Positions 24,937 through 35,557 of a stretch of 64,000 bases of DNA are shown piece after piece; within the stretch, counting starts at the first letter, position 1; each line of letters begins with the position of its first letter. The DNA comes from Tamarix chinensis (taxonomy: Eukaryota > Streptophyta > Magnoliopsida > Caryophyllales > Tamaricaceae). The stretch covers positions 67,818,896-67,882,895 of the forward strand of contig CM060178.1 in the NCBI GenBank assembly GCA_030549775.1, written 5' to 3'. The notes under the pieces were generated by a model. It had not been told where the DNA came from. It worked only from the letters and a program-made list of their open reading frames with translations, and searched no databases. The position numbers and the translations under genes are program-made.

Positions 24937-25448
24937 TGTTGAGTTCCTGGTTTTTATGATAACCAAAAAAGAAGAATTTCTCCATGCACCATGTGTAAAC
25001 TTATTACAGGTGTGAATATGCTTGAGAAACAGATACAAAGGAACTAACGACAAAATTGAATGCTGAACTATGAAATGCATGAAGAGCTAAAGCTTGGAAT
25101 AGCATCTAGGCTTTAATCCTTATATAAGGTAGTATGATACTTATGGATGTTACTTAAGCAGCAATAGTCAAATGTTTATTGAAGTTTTTAGTACTTAATT
25201 TTTAGAGGAAACTTGAGTTTCTTGTTGAGTTCTCCGGGTAACAAATGCTATTTGAAAAAATAAGAATTTTGGCTTGGATAAAATTGACTAATCTTTGTTT
25301 TTTAGAATATTTTTAGTGGATATCTTACGTTGTGTTTGTATTACTTGGTCAACAATCATCCAATAGATTTTCACGAAGATGTGTTGATAATATCGACATT
25401 TATATTCTCTAAGGAAATATTTTATTATGAAATTTTTACCAATATTTT

Positions 25449-25694
25449 TGTTGGAAAAGTGGACCAGAAAAACTTTATTGAAAGGAATTTATCAAAACTC
25501 ACACACACAAACCAATGAAAGACGAATGCCTATAAATAGGCTACATCATAACTGATTCAGCTACTTATTAGTTATTGAAGCTAAAAAAAAAGGAAGACTG
25601 TTGTACTGGCTAGTAGTGCCTCAAAAATAGCAACTAACTTACAGAATCTAGCTATCACTAAGCTAAACTTACGGTTGTTGCATATAACTCAACA
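25449..25694 (-). repeat. 3' LTR of copia F
   Basis: 246 bp, TG to CA, next to the polypurine tract. The minus strand holds an AATAAA signal at 25479-25474, suitable for 3' end formation. Confidence 0.95.
25474..25479 (-). terminator. Poly(A) signal in copia F 3' LTR
   Basis: AATAAA on the minus strand near the end of the LTR. Its use as the polyadenylation signal is inferred from position. Confidence 0.5.
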
Positions 25695-25708
25695 CTCCCC
25701 CTTGCTTC
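25695..25708 (-). other. Polypurine tract of copia F
   Basis: The minus strand reads GAAGCAAGGGGGAG immediately before the 3' LTR, the plus-strand primer site of reverse transcription. Confidence 0.85.
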
Positions 25709-25719
25709 AAACTTGGATA

Positions 25720-27180
25720 TACCCATCTGTAACATGAAGTCTTCAATTTTTCCGGCACAAAGCAACTAATTAGTCATAAAATCAGCAACCTGCTGATTTG
25801 TACTGCAGTAATCTAAATGAACTACCCCTTGAGCTACCAACTCCCGAATGAAATGATGACGGATCTCAATATGCTTTATTCTGCTATGATAAACAGCATT
25901 CTTTGTCATGGAGATGGAGGCTTTTTTGTCACAAATATTGTTGTAGGACCTGTCTGTTCTTCACAGAAATCTGCTAATAATCTTCTAAGCTAAACTGCCT
26001 GACAAGCCGAAGAAGTTATAGCTGCGTACTCAGCCTCGGAAGTGGATAGAGCTACTACCTCTTGTTTCTTGGATCGCCATGATATAGCACCAGACCCAAG
26101 TGTAAAGACAAACCGAGATGTGCTCTTCCTGTCATCAAGACTGCCTGCATAATCACTGTCACTATAACCCATTAGTCTGAAATTTGATACTTTGGAGTAC
26201 CAAATTCCAAAATCAACTATACCAGCTATATAACGCATAATCCTCTTCATAGCCCCAAAATGAAGTTTTGTTGGATTATGCATAAACTTGGAAACAACAC
26301 TCACAGCGAATGCAATATCTGGCCGAGGTTGTGACAAATAATTCTGGCCACTAACCATGCTTCTATAATACTTTGCATTAGCTGCTTCAGTACCATCATG
26401 AGCAGTCAATTGTTCACTCACATTCATAGAAGTAGTAGCAGCCTTGCAGTTTAACATGTTGAACCTTTTCAAAAGGTCCAAAGCGTACTTCCTCTGGGAA
26501 ATAAAAATTCCATCAACACCTTGCTTCACCTCCAACCCAAGAAAATAGTGAAGTAATCCCATATCAGTCATCTCAAATGTCTTCATCATGGATGATTTAA
26601 ATTCAGCAACAACAGTCTCACTTGAACCCATATAAATCATGTCATCCACATAAAGACATACCATGAGGAACTCACCATCATGCCTTTTTCTATACAAGGT
26701 AGGCTCATTTTGAATCCTTTCAAAACCATGTTCCAAAAAATATGAATCAACCTTAAAGTACCAAGCTCTTGGAGCTTGTTTAAGGCCATATAAAGCCTTC
26801 AATAACCTCTTGTCCCTCAATAACAAAGCCTGCAGGTTGTTGCACAAATACTTCCTCTTGCAATTCTCCATTTAAAAAAGGCAGATTTAACATCAAACTG
26901 GAACACCGGCCAATGCAATTGAGCAACTAGAGCAAGGAAACTTCTTACCGTTTCAAATCGAGCAACCGGAGAGAACATTTCCTCAAAGTCAACACCTCGC
27001 TACTGTGCAAATCCTTTTACGACCAAGCGAGCCTTATGCTTTTGTATATTACCATCAACATGATACTTTTTACGGAAGACCCATTTCAAACCAATTGCAT
27101 TCTTGCCTTTCGGAAGATCAACTAGTTCCCATGTTTTATTTTTTGGATACATTGCAGTTCTTCTTCCATCGCATCTTTCT
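25720..27180 (-). pseudogene. Copia F reverse transcriptase and RNase H
   Basis: The longest open stretch in the window (26871-25990, 293 codons) runs from 'KALYGLKQAPRAWY' (RT) through the catalytic motif 'CLYVDDMIY' near residue 94, 'YFLGLEV', and 'KYALDLLKRFNML' to RNase H with 'GYSDSDYAG', 'DRKSTS' and 'STSEAEYAA', so the acidic RNase H residues persist. The RT N-terminus (27180-26872) and the last RNase H residues (25989-25720) lie in other frames after stops. RT and RNase H would copy element RNA into cDNA in cytoplasmic particles. Frameshifts at both ends break it. Small plus-strand ORFs at 27005 and 27103 are shadows. Confidence 0.9.
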
Positions 27181-28500
27181 AGACTTTCTCTTTTGCAGCT
27201 TCTTCATAATAAATGGGATCAGAAGCATATAAGGCAAATGAACATTCTGCATAAATTTCTGAAAGAGACCGAAAATTTCTTGGAGGAGTTTCACTTGATG
27301 TGCTGGAGGGACTGTTGCTTGATGAAGAAATAGGACTACTGATAGAAGAATTTGGGCTGCTGGGATTTGACACTTTTGCAGGAATAAACTGACCGTTTGT
27401 TGTTTCTGTTCCCCAAGACCAACTAGCATTTTCATTAAACATAACATCTCTACTAATAATTATTTTGCCACTAGTTGGGTTATATAGCCTATAAACTTTG
27501 GATTGCTGACTATAGACAACAAAAATATATTTTTCAGATTTTTCATCAAGTTTAGTACATGATGACTTTACCAAAGCATAGGCAATACAACCAAAAACTT
27601 TTAAGTGGCTTATCCATGGCTTCAAACCTCTCCATGCTTCATAAGGTGTCATGTTTTGAATTGCTTTTGTAGGTGACAAGTTCAGAATATAAACTGCAGT
27701 AGCTACCGCTTCAGCCCAAAACTGATTCGGAAGCCCCTTTGTCTTCAACATACTCCTAGCCATCTCAACAATAGTTCAGTTCTTCGGTTCAGCAATACCA
27801 TTTTGTTTCGGTGTGTATGGTGATGTCTGCTCCCTATGGATCCCACTTTCTTCACAAAAATCATCAAAATCTTTGGAACAAAATTCACCTCCCCTGTCTG
27901 TTCTCAAAACCTTTATAGAACAGTCACTTTATTTCTCTACCAAAGCCTTGAACCTCTTGAATAAATCAAAGGTTTCAAATTTGGCAGGAAAAAAATAGAC
28001 CCAGCTCATTCTGCTATAATCATCAGTAAACAGTAGAAAATATCGACTCCCATTCAAAGACTCAGTTTTCATGGGACCACACAAATCAGCATGAATTAGT
28101 TCAAGGCACTGAGAAGCTCTCCATGACTTCCCGGTGGGAAAGGACTTTTTGCTTTGTTTCCCAAGAACACAACCCTCACAGAATTCTATAGCATCAATGT
28201 TTGGCAGCCCCAAAACCATTTCTTTCTGACTCAATAGCTTTAACCCATTCAAATGCAAGTACCCATAACGTAGGTGCCATAAATCAGATATACTACAACT
28301 CCTAGCAACACAAGCAATTTTCTTAATACAAGCAACATCAAGCGGGAACATTCTATTTTGAGTCATTCCAACTTTAGCAATTTTTTGGTTTGATTTTTTG
28401 TCTTCAATAAGACAATGATCATCTTCAAAAATAAGTCTCACCCCACCTTTCATTAGCTGTCCTACGCTTAACAAATTATGAGCTAAGATAGGCACAAATA
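27181..28500 (-). pseudogene. Copia F integrase
   Basis: The pre-integrase zinc-binding relic 'LWHLRYGYLH' with 'CEGCVLGKQ' is followed by the catalytic core: 'ELIHADLCGPM' (first Asp), 'LFTDDYSRMSWVYFF', 'LRTDRGGEF' (second Asp) and '[10 protein letters not shown]' (Glu kept, usual Arg changed to Pro). The C-terminal part includes 'QFWAEAV', 'NLSPTKAI' and 'VFGCIAY'. Stops interrupt it after 'ALVEK' (27929-27931) and after 'AEPKN' (27776-27778); the Ser-rich linker to RT follows. The enzyme would integrate cDNA. The catalytic triad is still visible but the frame is broken, so it is inactive. Confidence 0.9.
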
Positions 28501-28755
28501 AGATATCATGCAATGACCTTTTTGTATCATTACTAGAACATATAGCAACCGTACCTCTACCTTCCACTTGGACCTACTTGTCGTCTCCAAGGCGAACATC
28601 AGACTTACAGGAGACATCCAATTCCCCAAATAAGGAACGAGAATTAGACATATGACTGGAACAGCCACTGTCAATGTACCAAATACTATTTGCATCATTG
28701 GCATAAGTCTGAGCCATGAACAAAGTTTCAACTTCATCATTAGCTGCAAATCCTA
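28501..28755 (-). pseudogene. Copia F aspartic protease
   Basis: The minus strand reads 'SIWYIDSGCSSHMS', the intact copia aspartic protease active site (D-S-G), followed by 'DVRLGDDK', a TAG stop (28576-28574), then 'VQVEGRGTVAI' and 'LHDILFVPILAHNLLSVGQL'. The protease would cut the gag-pol polyprotein. A single in-frame stop separates the active site from the rest. Confidence 0.85.
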
Positions 28756-29606
28756 CTTGCTTCTCTTCATCGTTTTGCTTTGTCTCGCAATCTACAATTT
28801 TGTGCCCATTTTCTTATAGTAATGGCACTGAATTGGATTTTTCTGATTGTTGTTCCTGTGTTCCGAAGGTCGGCCATTGTTGCCTCGACCTTTGCCTCGA
28901 CCACCACGGTGTCTGCCTCTGCCATTCCCATGTCCACCAGAATGATTGGACTTTGGCTTGGATTCTCCTTTTGCCTGAAAAGCCTTCTCTGAGATAGTCT
29001 CACGGCTGCCTGCAAAGCGCTCCTTATGACCTTGTAGTGAGCTCTTCAATTGCTTGAAGCTGTATGCAGTCAAGTCATGTACTTCTTCAATTGCGGAAAC
29101 CACATTATTAAATTTTGGAGTGAGACTTCGCAACACTTTGCAAACAATTTTCTCATCAGTGACTTCCTCACCATATGATCTCAAATGATTAACAACATCT
29201 GTGACTCTTGACAAGTAATTTTGTATTGTCTCATCATTCTTCATCTGCAAGGTTTCAAACTCACGCCGAAGAGTTTGCAGCTTGATGTTAATTACCTTCC
29301 GGTCACCAAAAAATTCCACCTTTAGAATTTCTCATGCCTCATGAGATGATGTCGCTGCTACAATTCGAGGGAAGACATCATCTTCTAATGCCTGCTGGAT
29401 TAGAAATAGTTCCTTCACATCCTTTTTCTGTTCTCTCGTAAGCGCTGCTCTTGCGCATCAGATTCATCAAATCTTTTTTCGACCAAGTCCCACAGCTCTT
29501 GAGACTTGAACAAAGTCTTCATCTTCAAGCTCCAAAAGTGATAATTCTCACCTTTAAAAATTAGAATTAAAGGTTGAGAAGATGAATTGACACCATTGTC
29601 GGCCAT
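28756..29606 (-). pseudogene. Copia F gag
   Basis: The likely start is the ATG at 29606 (MADNGVNSSSQPL); an ATG nine bases upstream is in frame. 'FKGENYHFWSLKMKTLFKSQ' is the conserved gag N-terminal region. A frameshift falls near 29425, then a TGA at 29334-29332 replaces a Trp-like position, and the middle reads 'LRREFETLQMKNDETIQNYL'. A Gly/Arg/His-rich basic segment precedes the zinc knuckle 'CHYYKKMGTK', in which one Cys is Tyr and the His is Thr. Gag would build the particle and bind RNA. Clearly broken. Confidence 0.9.
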
Positions 29607-29762
29607 CGGAAGCACTCTATTTTTGTGTGTAACCTCACCTGTGTTTCACTCAAATAGGAAATTAGAATCCCAGTTGACGATCGAACCTAGAAAGAAAAGA
29701 AAGAGACACTAAGGGGCTGCGGTGCTCCTTTTTTTTGTGTTTTGTGGATCTCTTTTAAAATA

Positions 29763-29774
29763 GCTTTGATACCA
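29763..29774 (-). other. Primer-binding site of copia F
   Basis: TGGTATCAAAGC on the minus strand, five bases inside the 5' LTR, matches the initiator methionine tRNA 3' end with one mismatch. Confidence 0.9.
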
Positions 29775-29779
29775 CAAGT

Positions 29780-30024
29780 TGTTGGAAAAGTGGAACAGAA
29801 AAACTTTATTGAAAGGAATTTATCAAAACTCACACACACAAACCAATGAAAGACGAATGCCTATATATGGGCTACATCATAACTGATTTAGCTACTTATT
29901 AGCTATTGAAGCTAAAGAAAAGGAAGACTGTTGTACTGGCTAGTAGTGCCTCAAAAACAACAACTATCTTACGGAATCTAGCTATCACCAAGCTAAACTT
30001 ACGGTTGAAGCATATAACTCAACA
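29780..30024 (-). repeat. 5' LTR of copia F
   Basis: 245 bp, TG to CA, partner of 25449-25694. Differences are spread along the whole LTR. Confidence 0.95.
29870..29881 (-). promoter_or_regulatory. TATA box of copia F 5' LTR
   Basis: The minus strand reads CCCATATATAGG about 145 bases from the LTR start, a likely pol II TATA element. The 3' LTR version is CTATTTATAGG. Confidence 0.55.
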
Positions 30025-30953
30025 ATTTTGACTAAGCTAAAATCGTAGAGTGTATTATTCCTATATTACAACCAGATTCTTCGTATAGCTTTTCTAAGTA
30101 AATTTGTAATTGACTAAGTTATTTTTTGATGTAAATTAGATATTGGTTCAAACACTTTTTGCTAAAGTTTAACATTAGCTTTTTCATTTTTAATTTGGTA
30201 AGTTGAAGATATTTTTCCTATTTAACTAATGAGTAGAGAATCATTTTGTGCATTTATGAGAATCGTGAAAAAAGTGTTACAGTGCTAGGTATTGAAAGAG
30301 CTTCTTACAAGTGAATTTTCATGCAAAATTACTTATTTGGGAAGCTAGTTTTATACTGAATATAGAAAGATTAATGTTGAGTTTCACACTACAAATCTTA
30401 GTTGAGTTGCATTCTTTACTAATAATGGAGTCAAGACCATTGCCGGAAATTTTAAGAGGTTAGACTTGTGCATAGTACCATAGAGTTAAGGTGAGGATTG
30501 TCAAAAGAGTTATATATGCATTTGGCAATCCTAATTATAGTTATGTATGCTTGGAAGTTCAAATAATTGTACTATTTCTATAGAATTATTGTGAGACATA
30601 AAAGATATATAAATTAGGATTGTGGATTTATGCTACTTAAGAAAGGAGTATCTCTTAAGTAGAGGAACCACATAATATCTTATGTTGACTCTCTTAGTGC
30701 AATTCCATTTCAAGGAACTTTACAATGAACCATACAAGGAACCGATTCAAAATAATTTCAAAACAGAAGCATTCCACATACAAATTAACTTCATATCATT
30801 CCTAAGGAACTCAAGGATTGAGTTTCCTCACTCAATATAGGAGGTTTAACTTGTACCTTTGTTTGCTTTGAAAAGCATTGAAATTATCATTGCTTAAGTC
30901 AACCCCCTTCTTGAGTATTGTGACCACTAAAATATTGTATTAACTCTTATAAG

Positions 30954-30962
30954 TGGTAGAGC
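30954..30962 (+). other. Primer-binding site relic of sirevirus
   Basis: TGGTAGAGC two bases after the 5' LTR looks like TGGTATCAGAGC with a 3-base deletion. The 3' LTR has no such site after it, as expected. Confidence 0.65.
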
Positions 30963-31049
30963 CTGGACATTACAAGATTGAGATCACTAAGAACAATAAG
31001 TTTGTTGAGAAGCACAAAAATAGTCGTATGGAGGATGATTTCAAAAAAT

Positions 31050-31960
31050 AAAATAAAAAGCGCTTGATTCATGAAGATCCTATAATACTAATTATGTCCA
31101 GATGAATTCAATAGAGTATTAGCATGCAAGAATACCAAGGAAATTAGGATACAATTATGGTTTGTCATAATGGAACTAATGACGTCAAGTAACTTAAAGT
31201 TAACATGATAGTGCAAAAATATGAATCCTTTAAAATGTTGCGAAATGAATCAATCAAAGATGTGCTAACTCATTTATCTATAACAGTAAATAAGTTGACC
31301 TCTTTAGATGTTGAATATTTAATAAAGATGAAAGTAAGATAGATTCTTATAATTCTACCCATCGATTTCATGCCTAAAATAATTTCCATCTAGGAATCTA
31401 AAGATTAGTTAAAATATTCTTTGAAAACACACATAGCTTCATTAACAACGTATGAGGAGATTATTAGATCTCACCATGCATAGAAGAGTCTAGATATGAA
31501 AATAGTTTGCAAGGAGGATATGCCAAACAATGATTAAGAAGAGTTTGGACTCTTGATAAGAAAAATTAAAATAGTTTTCAAAGTAAATGGAAACAATGGA
31601 AGGAACTGAGAAATTATAGTTCCATTCTAAAATCTAATTTTACTTTTAACAAATATTTCAAGTGTAACAAACTAAAAAATCAAATCCAAAACTATCGTGG
31701 ATGGGAATAAGATAAGCACAACAATAGAAGAGGTACTACACAAAGGCATTACATCAATGCTATAATTTTTATTTCATCACGTGATGATGAAATAGATAAG
31801 GAGCCTAGTGATGAACTAGAGGAAGAGAAAGACAATGTATGTCATATAACAAATTATAGATTTTGTAAGTTTGCACAAAAATTGTGACCAAGAAGAAAGG
31901 TATTGCATCTAAAATTAGTGACAACCATCTATGCTTAATGGTAAATGGAGAAATAGAGGT
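31050..31960 (+). pseudogene. Sirevirus gag relic
   Basis: The plus frames show 'DEFNRVLACKNTKEI', then 'VQKYESFKMLRNESIKDVL' and 'HLSITVNKLTSLD', matching the copia gag (UBN2-type) domain, then 'SLTTYEEIIRSH' near 31450. Around 31620-31700 a degraded zinc-knuckle region follows and a charged stretch rich in Asp/Glu lies at 31780-31840. Frameshifts and stops throughout. It would have formed the nucleocapsid. Confidence 0.75.
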
Positions 31961-32699
31961 TGAAACTGATGATGAAGATGAGTGTGAGGTAAATATTTTT
32001 GAATTAAGTTCAAATTGGAAAATTATCCTACAAAGAAAATTCTTGAAATATTTGTTCTAATTTTATTGAAAATTAGCAAAGTATGTGTAGGATAAAAGGA
32101 ATTGAATACCTAGATTAAAGAAACTAGTCATGGTCTTTTATTTAGTTAAGCAAAAAGTAGGGAATGGGACCAAGACGTTGAGTGATAGACTGAGTCTGCT
32201 CATTCTAGACATATAAAAACCGACTAAATCTATTATAGAATAATAAAAAATCATTAAAGAATTAAAATATTGTATAATTGATAAAACTAAGTTAAAAAAA
32301 AACTTATAAAGGGTGTACAGGAAGAAACTATAAGAAAAAAATAGTTTTAAAGAGGTAGAATGACAACCAAGGTTGGTTGAAAGCTAAGAACTATGTTGAG
32401 AATATAGTTAGAGAGTCTAATAATTACTACAAACATTGGTTAGGTTATATTGGTGAGAAGAGAACCTCAAAGATAGACTTAAAAAAATGTGGGTTTGTCT
32501 AAGTTTAAGATTTATACACATTGCGGTAGGACTTATCAAGATAAATTTGAATGTCTAAATAAGATAAATGCTATGCGAATAAGATTTTCTTATATGAAGA
32601 TTTTATTGATTAAGAAATAATTAGCTTATAGTGATTCTAGCCCTTTAAGACCTAAACTTTTTTGGGTTTCTAAAAAAAGAAATTGTTTTATTTTGTAGG

Positions 32700-33399
32700 T
32701 TCAGGTGAGAGGAAGCAACCTATGGTTTCTTAATACTGGTTGCTTATGACATATGATAGGGAAAATAAAGTGAGTTCCTCTTACAAAGTGTCTTTATGAG
32801 TGGAAGTGTGATTTTTGTTGACTAAAAAAAAGGTTAGATAATCGGTATAGCTAAAGCTCGTAAGTCTCTATCATGCTATACTAAAAATGTTCTCATGGTT
32901 AAATAATTAAAGCATAATTTAGTAAGCATATCTCAACTATGTGATAGGGGGAACTAAGTTAGGTTCCTTATATAATGATGCTCAATTGTGAGTTTGAGAA
33001 TAAGTTAGCAAACTCTGAAAGGTGAAAGATAGAACAATGTGTATAAAGTTGATCTTATAAACATCAATGAGGAGAGATTCACTTGCATGAATGTTAACAA
33101 TGATGATAATTTCCTATGGGATAGAAGACTAGGGCATGCCAACTTCACTCAATTAGGAAAATAAAATCTAAATATTTAGTTGAAGTCTTGCTATCAATAA
33201 AGTTTAGGTGCAACTATGAGAGTTAGGTAGCAGTCGGAAAATTTTCACTCATGAGTCCACTTAAATTAATGTGTAAAGTTTGAAGGCTTGCCATTAATAA
33301 AGTTTTAAAAGGAGGTAACTCTCAAAGGTCCACCTCAAACTCTTACACATGGACATAGGTGGACCTATGAGAGTTACTAGCATTAAAAGTAGCAAGTAT
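32700..33399 (+). pseudogene. Sirevirus protease and first part of integrase
   Basis: 'FLNTGCL.HMIG' near 32728 corresponds to the copia protease D-S-G-C-S-R-H-M-T-G, with the catalytic Asp changed to Asn. 'LKHNLVSISQLCDRGN' (about 32908) and the pre-integrase motif 'FLWDRRLGHANF' (about 33112) follow. The integrase core begins with 'LLHMDIGGPM' (first Asp) and 'SIKSSKY', where the coding sequence is cut at 33399 by the LINE. It resumes in the same sense at 38989. Confidence 0.8.
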
Positions 33400-34216
33400 A
33401 TTAGCCGCTCTCTCCTCTCTCTCCTCCATGGCACACGTAAGGAGAGCAGCCTCCATGGCAAGGAAGAATATTGTTAAGAGCAATTCTTCTTCCCATAAGG
33501 CTTTGGACTCATCTAGTATTGATAAATGGGAAGATGGTGTGGTTAGTGTTGATGTGCTTGGGGTGGATTAGATTGGGTGTTCCACGCTAAGTGCATATGA
33601 TATGTATGCAGTTTTAGCGGTCGATCCTTCTCCTAATGAAAGGGTTGTGGATATGTTATGAAAGAAGAGTGTGGATGATAATATCATCTCAGTGATTGAT
33701 GAACCTTTGAATCTTGGCCCTGATTATGATCCGTTACATAATATTTCGGCAAATCAAGGTCCTAGCGGTTTAACTTCCTAGAAAGATAAGGTGATATGTA
33801 ACAGGCTCTCTTCTGTGCCCACATAACTACATTATTTTCCTCCGTATATTACAGGTGAGAAGATTTGTGTTTCACTTCAAAAGGATAAGGTGGAGAATAG
33901 ATGTGTTGATTAGCAATGGGCGATTGTTAGATATATAATAGGGTATCGGACAACTCAGGGACAAATGCTTGGCTTTGTGAGAAGGAATTGGTAGGGCATT
34001 AATGAACCAAAAGTTTTATTACATAATTAAGGTTCTATTATGTTTAAATTTGATTCTCAGGAGGATAGGGATTGGGTGCTTGCTAAACCGTATTGGTCTT
34101 TCATGAATCGACCATTTATTTTGAAGGCTTGATATAGAAAGTTTCAATTCTCTAAGGAGAGGTTTTAGTTTTTTCCTCTCTGGATAAAGCTTCCAAATAT
34201 TCCCCTGGACTATTGG

Positions 34217-34520
34217 TGTGATACCCTAAATTGAGTGGAGTGTTATAAGGATTGATTTGGCTACTTATATCAACAAGGTATGCCATCCTTTTGGTGATTC
34301 CGTCCTAAGAACTCCACAGTTAAGCGTACTAGTCATGGAGCAATTTTAGGATGGGTGACCTCTTGGGATGTTTTGGAAATTTTCTAAAAATTTCTCAGGA
34401 AGTGCGTGAGTGAGGACAAAGCGTGCTGAAAGGATTCGGGTTGATATGTGGGGCCAGCCGATCAATCCAAAAGCGCTCCAAGGTAGCCCCCGTGTGGTAG
34501 TATGGACTCGGGGTGTTACA
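34217..34520 (+). repeat. Cassandra 5' LTR
   Basis: 304 bp, TG to CA, same length as the 3' LTR. It holds the first 5S-like segment. Confidence 0.95.
34277..34376 (+). promoter_or_regulatory. 5S rRNA-like pol III promoter segment, 5' LTR
   Basis: 'agaactcc.cagttaagcgt' (box A region, AGTTAAGCGT at 34318-34327) and 'aggatgggtgacctcttggg' (box C, 34348-34367) match plant 5S rRNA at the internal promoter. The outer stems of 5S are poorly kept, so this is not a 5S gene but a probable internal pol III promoter. Confidence 0.9.
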
Positions 34521-34522
34521 AA

Positions 34523-34534
34523 TGGTATCAAAGT
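34523..34534 (+). other. Cassandra primer-binding site
   Basis: TGGTATCAAAGT two bases after the 5' LTR, initiator methionine tRNA type. Confidence 0.9.
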
Positions 34535-34654
34535 GAAACCGCAACCGTGAGCTAAACTTGGATGAGCCGGTTGGCTACCTAGGTGGACGATTCTTAGGAT
34601 AAACTGTATTTGAGACAGTTAGTGGTTGAGGCGCAACGAGGACATCGCGTTCTT

Positions 34655-34668
34655 TGAGTGAGGGTGAA
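34655..34668 (+). other. Cassandra polypurine tract
   Basis: Purine-rich TTGAGTGAGGGTGA directly before the 3' LTR. Confidence 0.75.
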
Positions 34669-34972
34669 TGTAATACCCCAAATTAAGCAGAATGTTATAA
34701 GGATTGATTTGACTACTTATATCAACATGGTATACGATCCTTTTGGTGATTCCATCTTAAGAACTCCATAGTTAAGCGTGCTGGCCGTGGAGCAATTTTA
34801 GGATGGGTGACCTCCTGGGAAGTTTCAAAAATTTTCTAAAAATATCTCGGGAAGTGCGTGAGTGAGGATAAAGCGTGCTGAAAGGACTCGTGTTGATCTG
34901 TGGGGCCAACCGATCAATCCAAAAGCGCTCCAAGGTAGCCCCCGTGTTGTTGTATGGACTCGGGGTGTTACA
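34669..34972 (+). repeat. Cassandra 3' LTR
   Basis: 304 bp, TG to CA, partner of 34217-34520. Confidence 0.95.
34729..34828 (+). promoter_or_regulatory. 5S rRNA-like pol III promoter segment, 3' LTR
   Basis: Box A AGTTAAGCGTGCTGG starts at 34770 and box C AGGATGGGTGACCTCCTGGG at 34800. It is closer to plant 5S than the 5' LTR copy, which has C-to-T and G-to-A changes in both boxes. Confidence 0.9.
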
Positions 34973-35557
34973 ATTGGGATATTGATTCTCTTAGTAGAAT
35001 TGAGAGTGTTGTGGGTAGACCGGTGCAAATGGATGGAATTACTTCTAATGGTGATAGAATTTCTTATGCTCGTTTGCTTGTGGAGGTTGATGTATCTAAA
35101 TGTCTAGTTGAATCCATTGAGATCTTAGACCCTAATGGAGAGATTGTTAATCAAAAAGTGGTTTATGAATGTAGGCCTGCTTATTGTAATACATGTGATG
35201 TTTCAGGCCTTTTGATTGATAAATGTTTGAAATCTAAGGCATCTAAGTAGCAGGTCCCATCTCAGCATAATCAAAGTTCCAAATTTTATGATCCAGTAAA
35301 CACTCCTAATCAAAAGCAATGGAGAGGGGCTTATAGGGAGTATCCTAATCTTGGTAATAACAAAGGTGTTCCTATTTCAAGTAAAGGGAACTATGAACAA
35401 CCCTCTACATCTTCAGTAGGGCTGGATCTTTTTGGGGAATCTGAGAATAGGTTTGCATCTTTACTAAGGTGTGATGATTTGATGGCTATGAATTCTGATC
35501 ATGAGAGGTGTAAAGGTAAGAATTTATCTGATGATAATGTGATGATAAATTTGATAA

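Larger units (their letters stand above)
25449..30024 (-). mobile_element. Copia element F, structurally complete
   Basis: 4,576 bp bounded by 246- and 245-bp LTRs (TGTTGGAAAA to ACTCAACA), with the duplication ATTTT at 25444-25448 and 30025-30029. Primer-binding site, gag, protease, integrase, RT, RNase H and polypurine tract are all present in the right order on the minus strand. By hand count the LTRs differ by 13 substitutions and one 1-base indel (about 5.3%). The coding region has several stops and frameshifts, so it is not autonomous now. It sits inside and antisense to the sirevirus 5' LTR. Confidence 0.95.
24937..30951 (+). repeat. Sirevirus 5' LTR, split by copia F
   Basis: It begins TGTTGAGTTCCTGG and ends CTCTTATA (CA decayed). 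LTR sequence is 24937-25448 plus 30030-30951, about 1,434 bp. The insertion-free partner is the 3' LTR at 47695-49112: 'gtatctaggc'-like sequence near 25105 and 47851, and 'ttgagtttcctcactcaa'-like sequence near 30817 and 48978. Confidence 0.85.
34217..34972 (+). mobile_element. Cassandra TRIM element, structurally complete
   Basis: 756 bp: two 304-bp LTRs (TGTGATACCC / TGTAATACCC to GGGGTGTTACA), primer-binding site, a short non-coding interior, polypurine tract and the duplication ATTGG at 34212-34216 and 34973-34977. Each LTR contains a 5S-rRNA-like segment with conserved pol III promoter boxes, the defining trait of the Cassandra family of vascular plants. It encodes no protein and must use enzymes from other retrotransposons. 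By hand count the LTRs differ at 31 of 304 positions (about 10%), mostly transitions. Apparent ORFs inside it are shadows. Confidence 0.96.
33428..35557 (+). pseudogene. LINE ORF1 (interrupted by Cassandra)
   Basis: It starts MAHVRRAASMARKNIVKSNS. The middle has the plant L1 ORF1 (DUF4283-type) landmarks 'FKFDSQEDRDWVLAKPYWSF', 'LPLWIKLPNIPLDYW'-like with frame damage, then, after Cassandra, 'DSLSRIESVVGRPVQMD' and 'RISYARLLVEVDVSK'. A zinc knuckle follows as 'CNTCDVSGLLIDKC', with the His replaced by Leu. Removing Cassandra and one ATTGG copy joins '..DYW' to 'DIDS..' in one frame. The protein would bind LINE RNA as a chaperone. Seven or more in-frame stops make it a pseudogene. Confidence 0.85.

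Noticed and set aside
27005..27333. Plus-strand ORFs of 75-76 codons over copia F
   Set aside because: Antisense shadows of the integrase-RT linker; no independent coding evidence.
34277..34828. Tandem 5S rRNA genes
   Set aside because: Only the internal promoter part of 5S is conserved, the outer stem halves are not, and each copy sits inside a 304-bp LTR with primer site, polypurine tract and target duplication. This is Cassandra, not an rDNA unit.
34346..35107. ORFs on both strands across Cassandra
   Set aside because: They overlap the LTRs on opposite strands, repeat because the LTRs repeat, and have no domain. Cassandra is non-coding.
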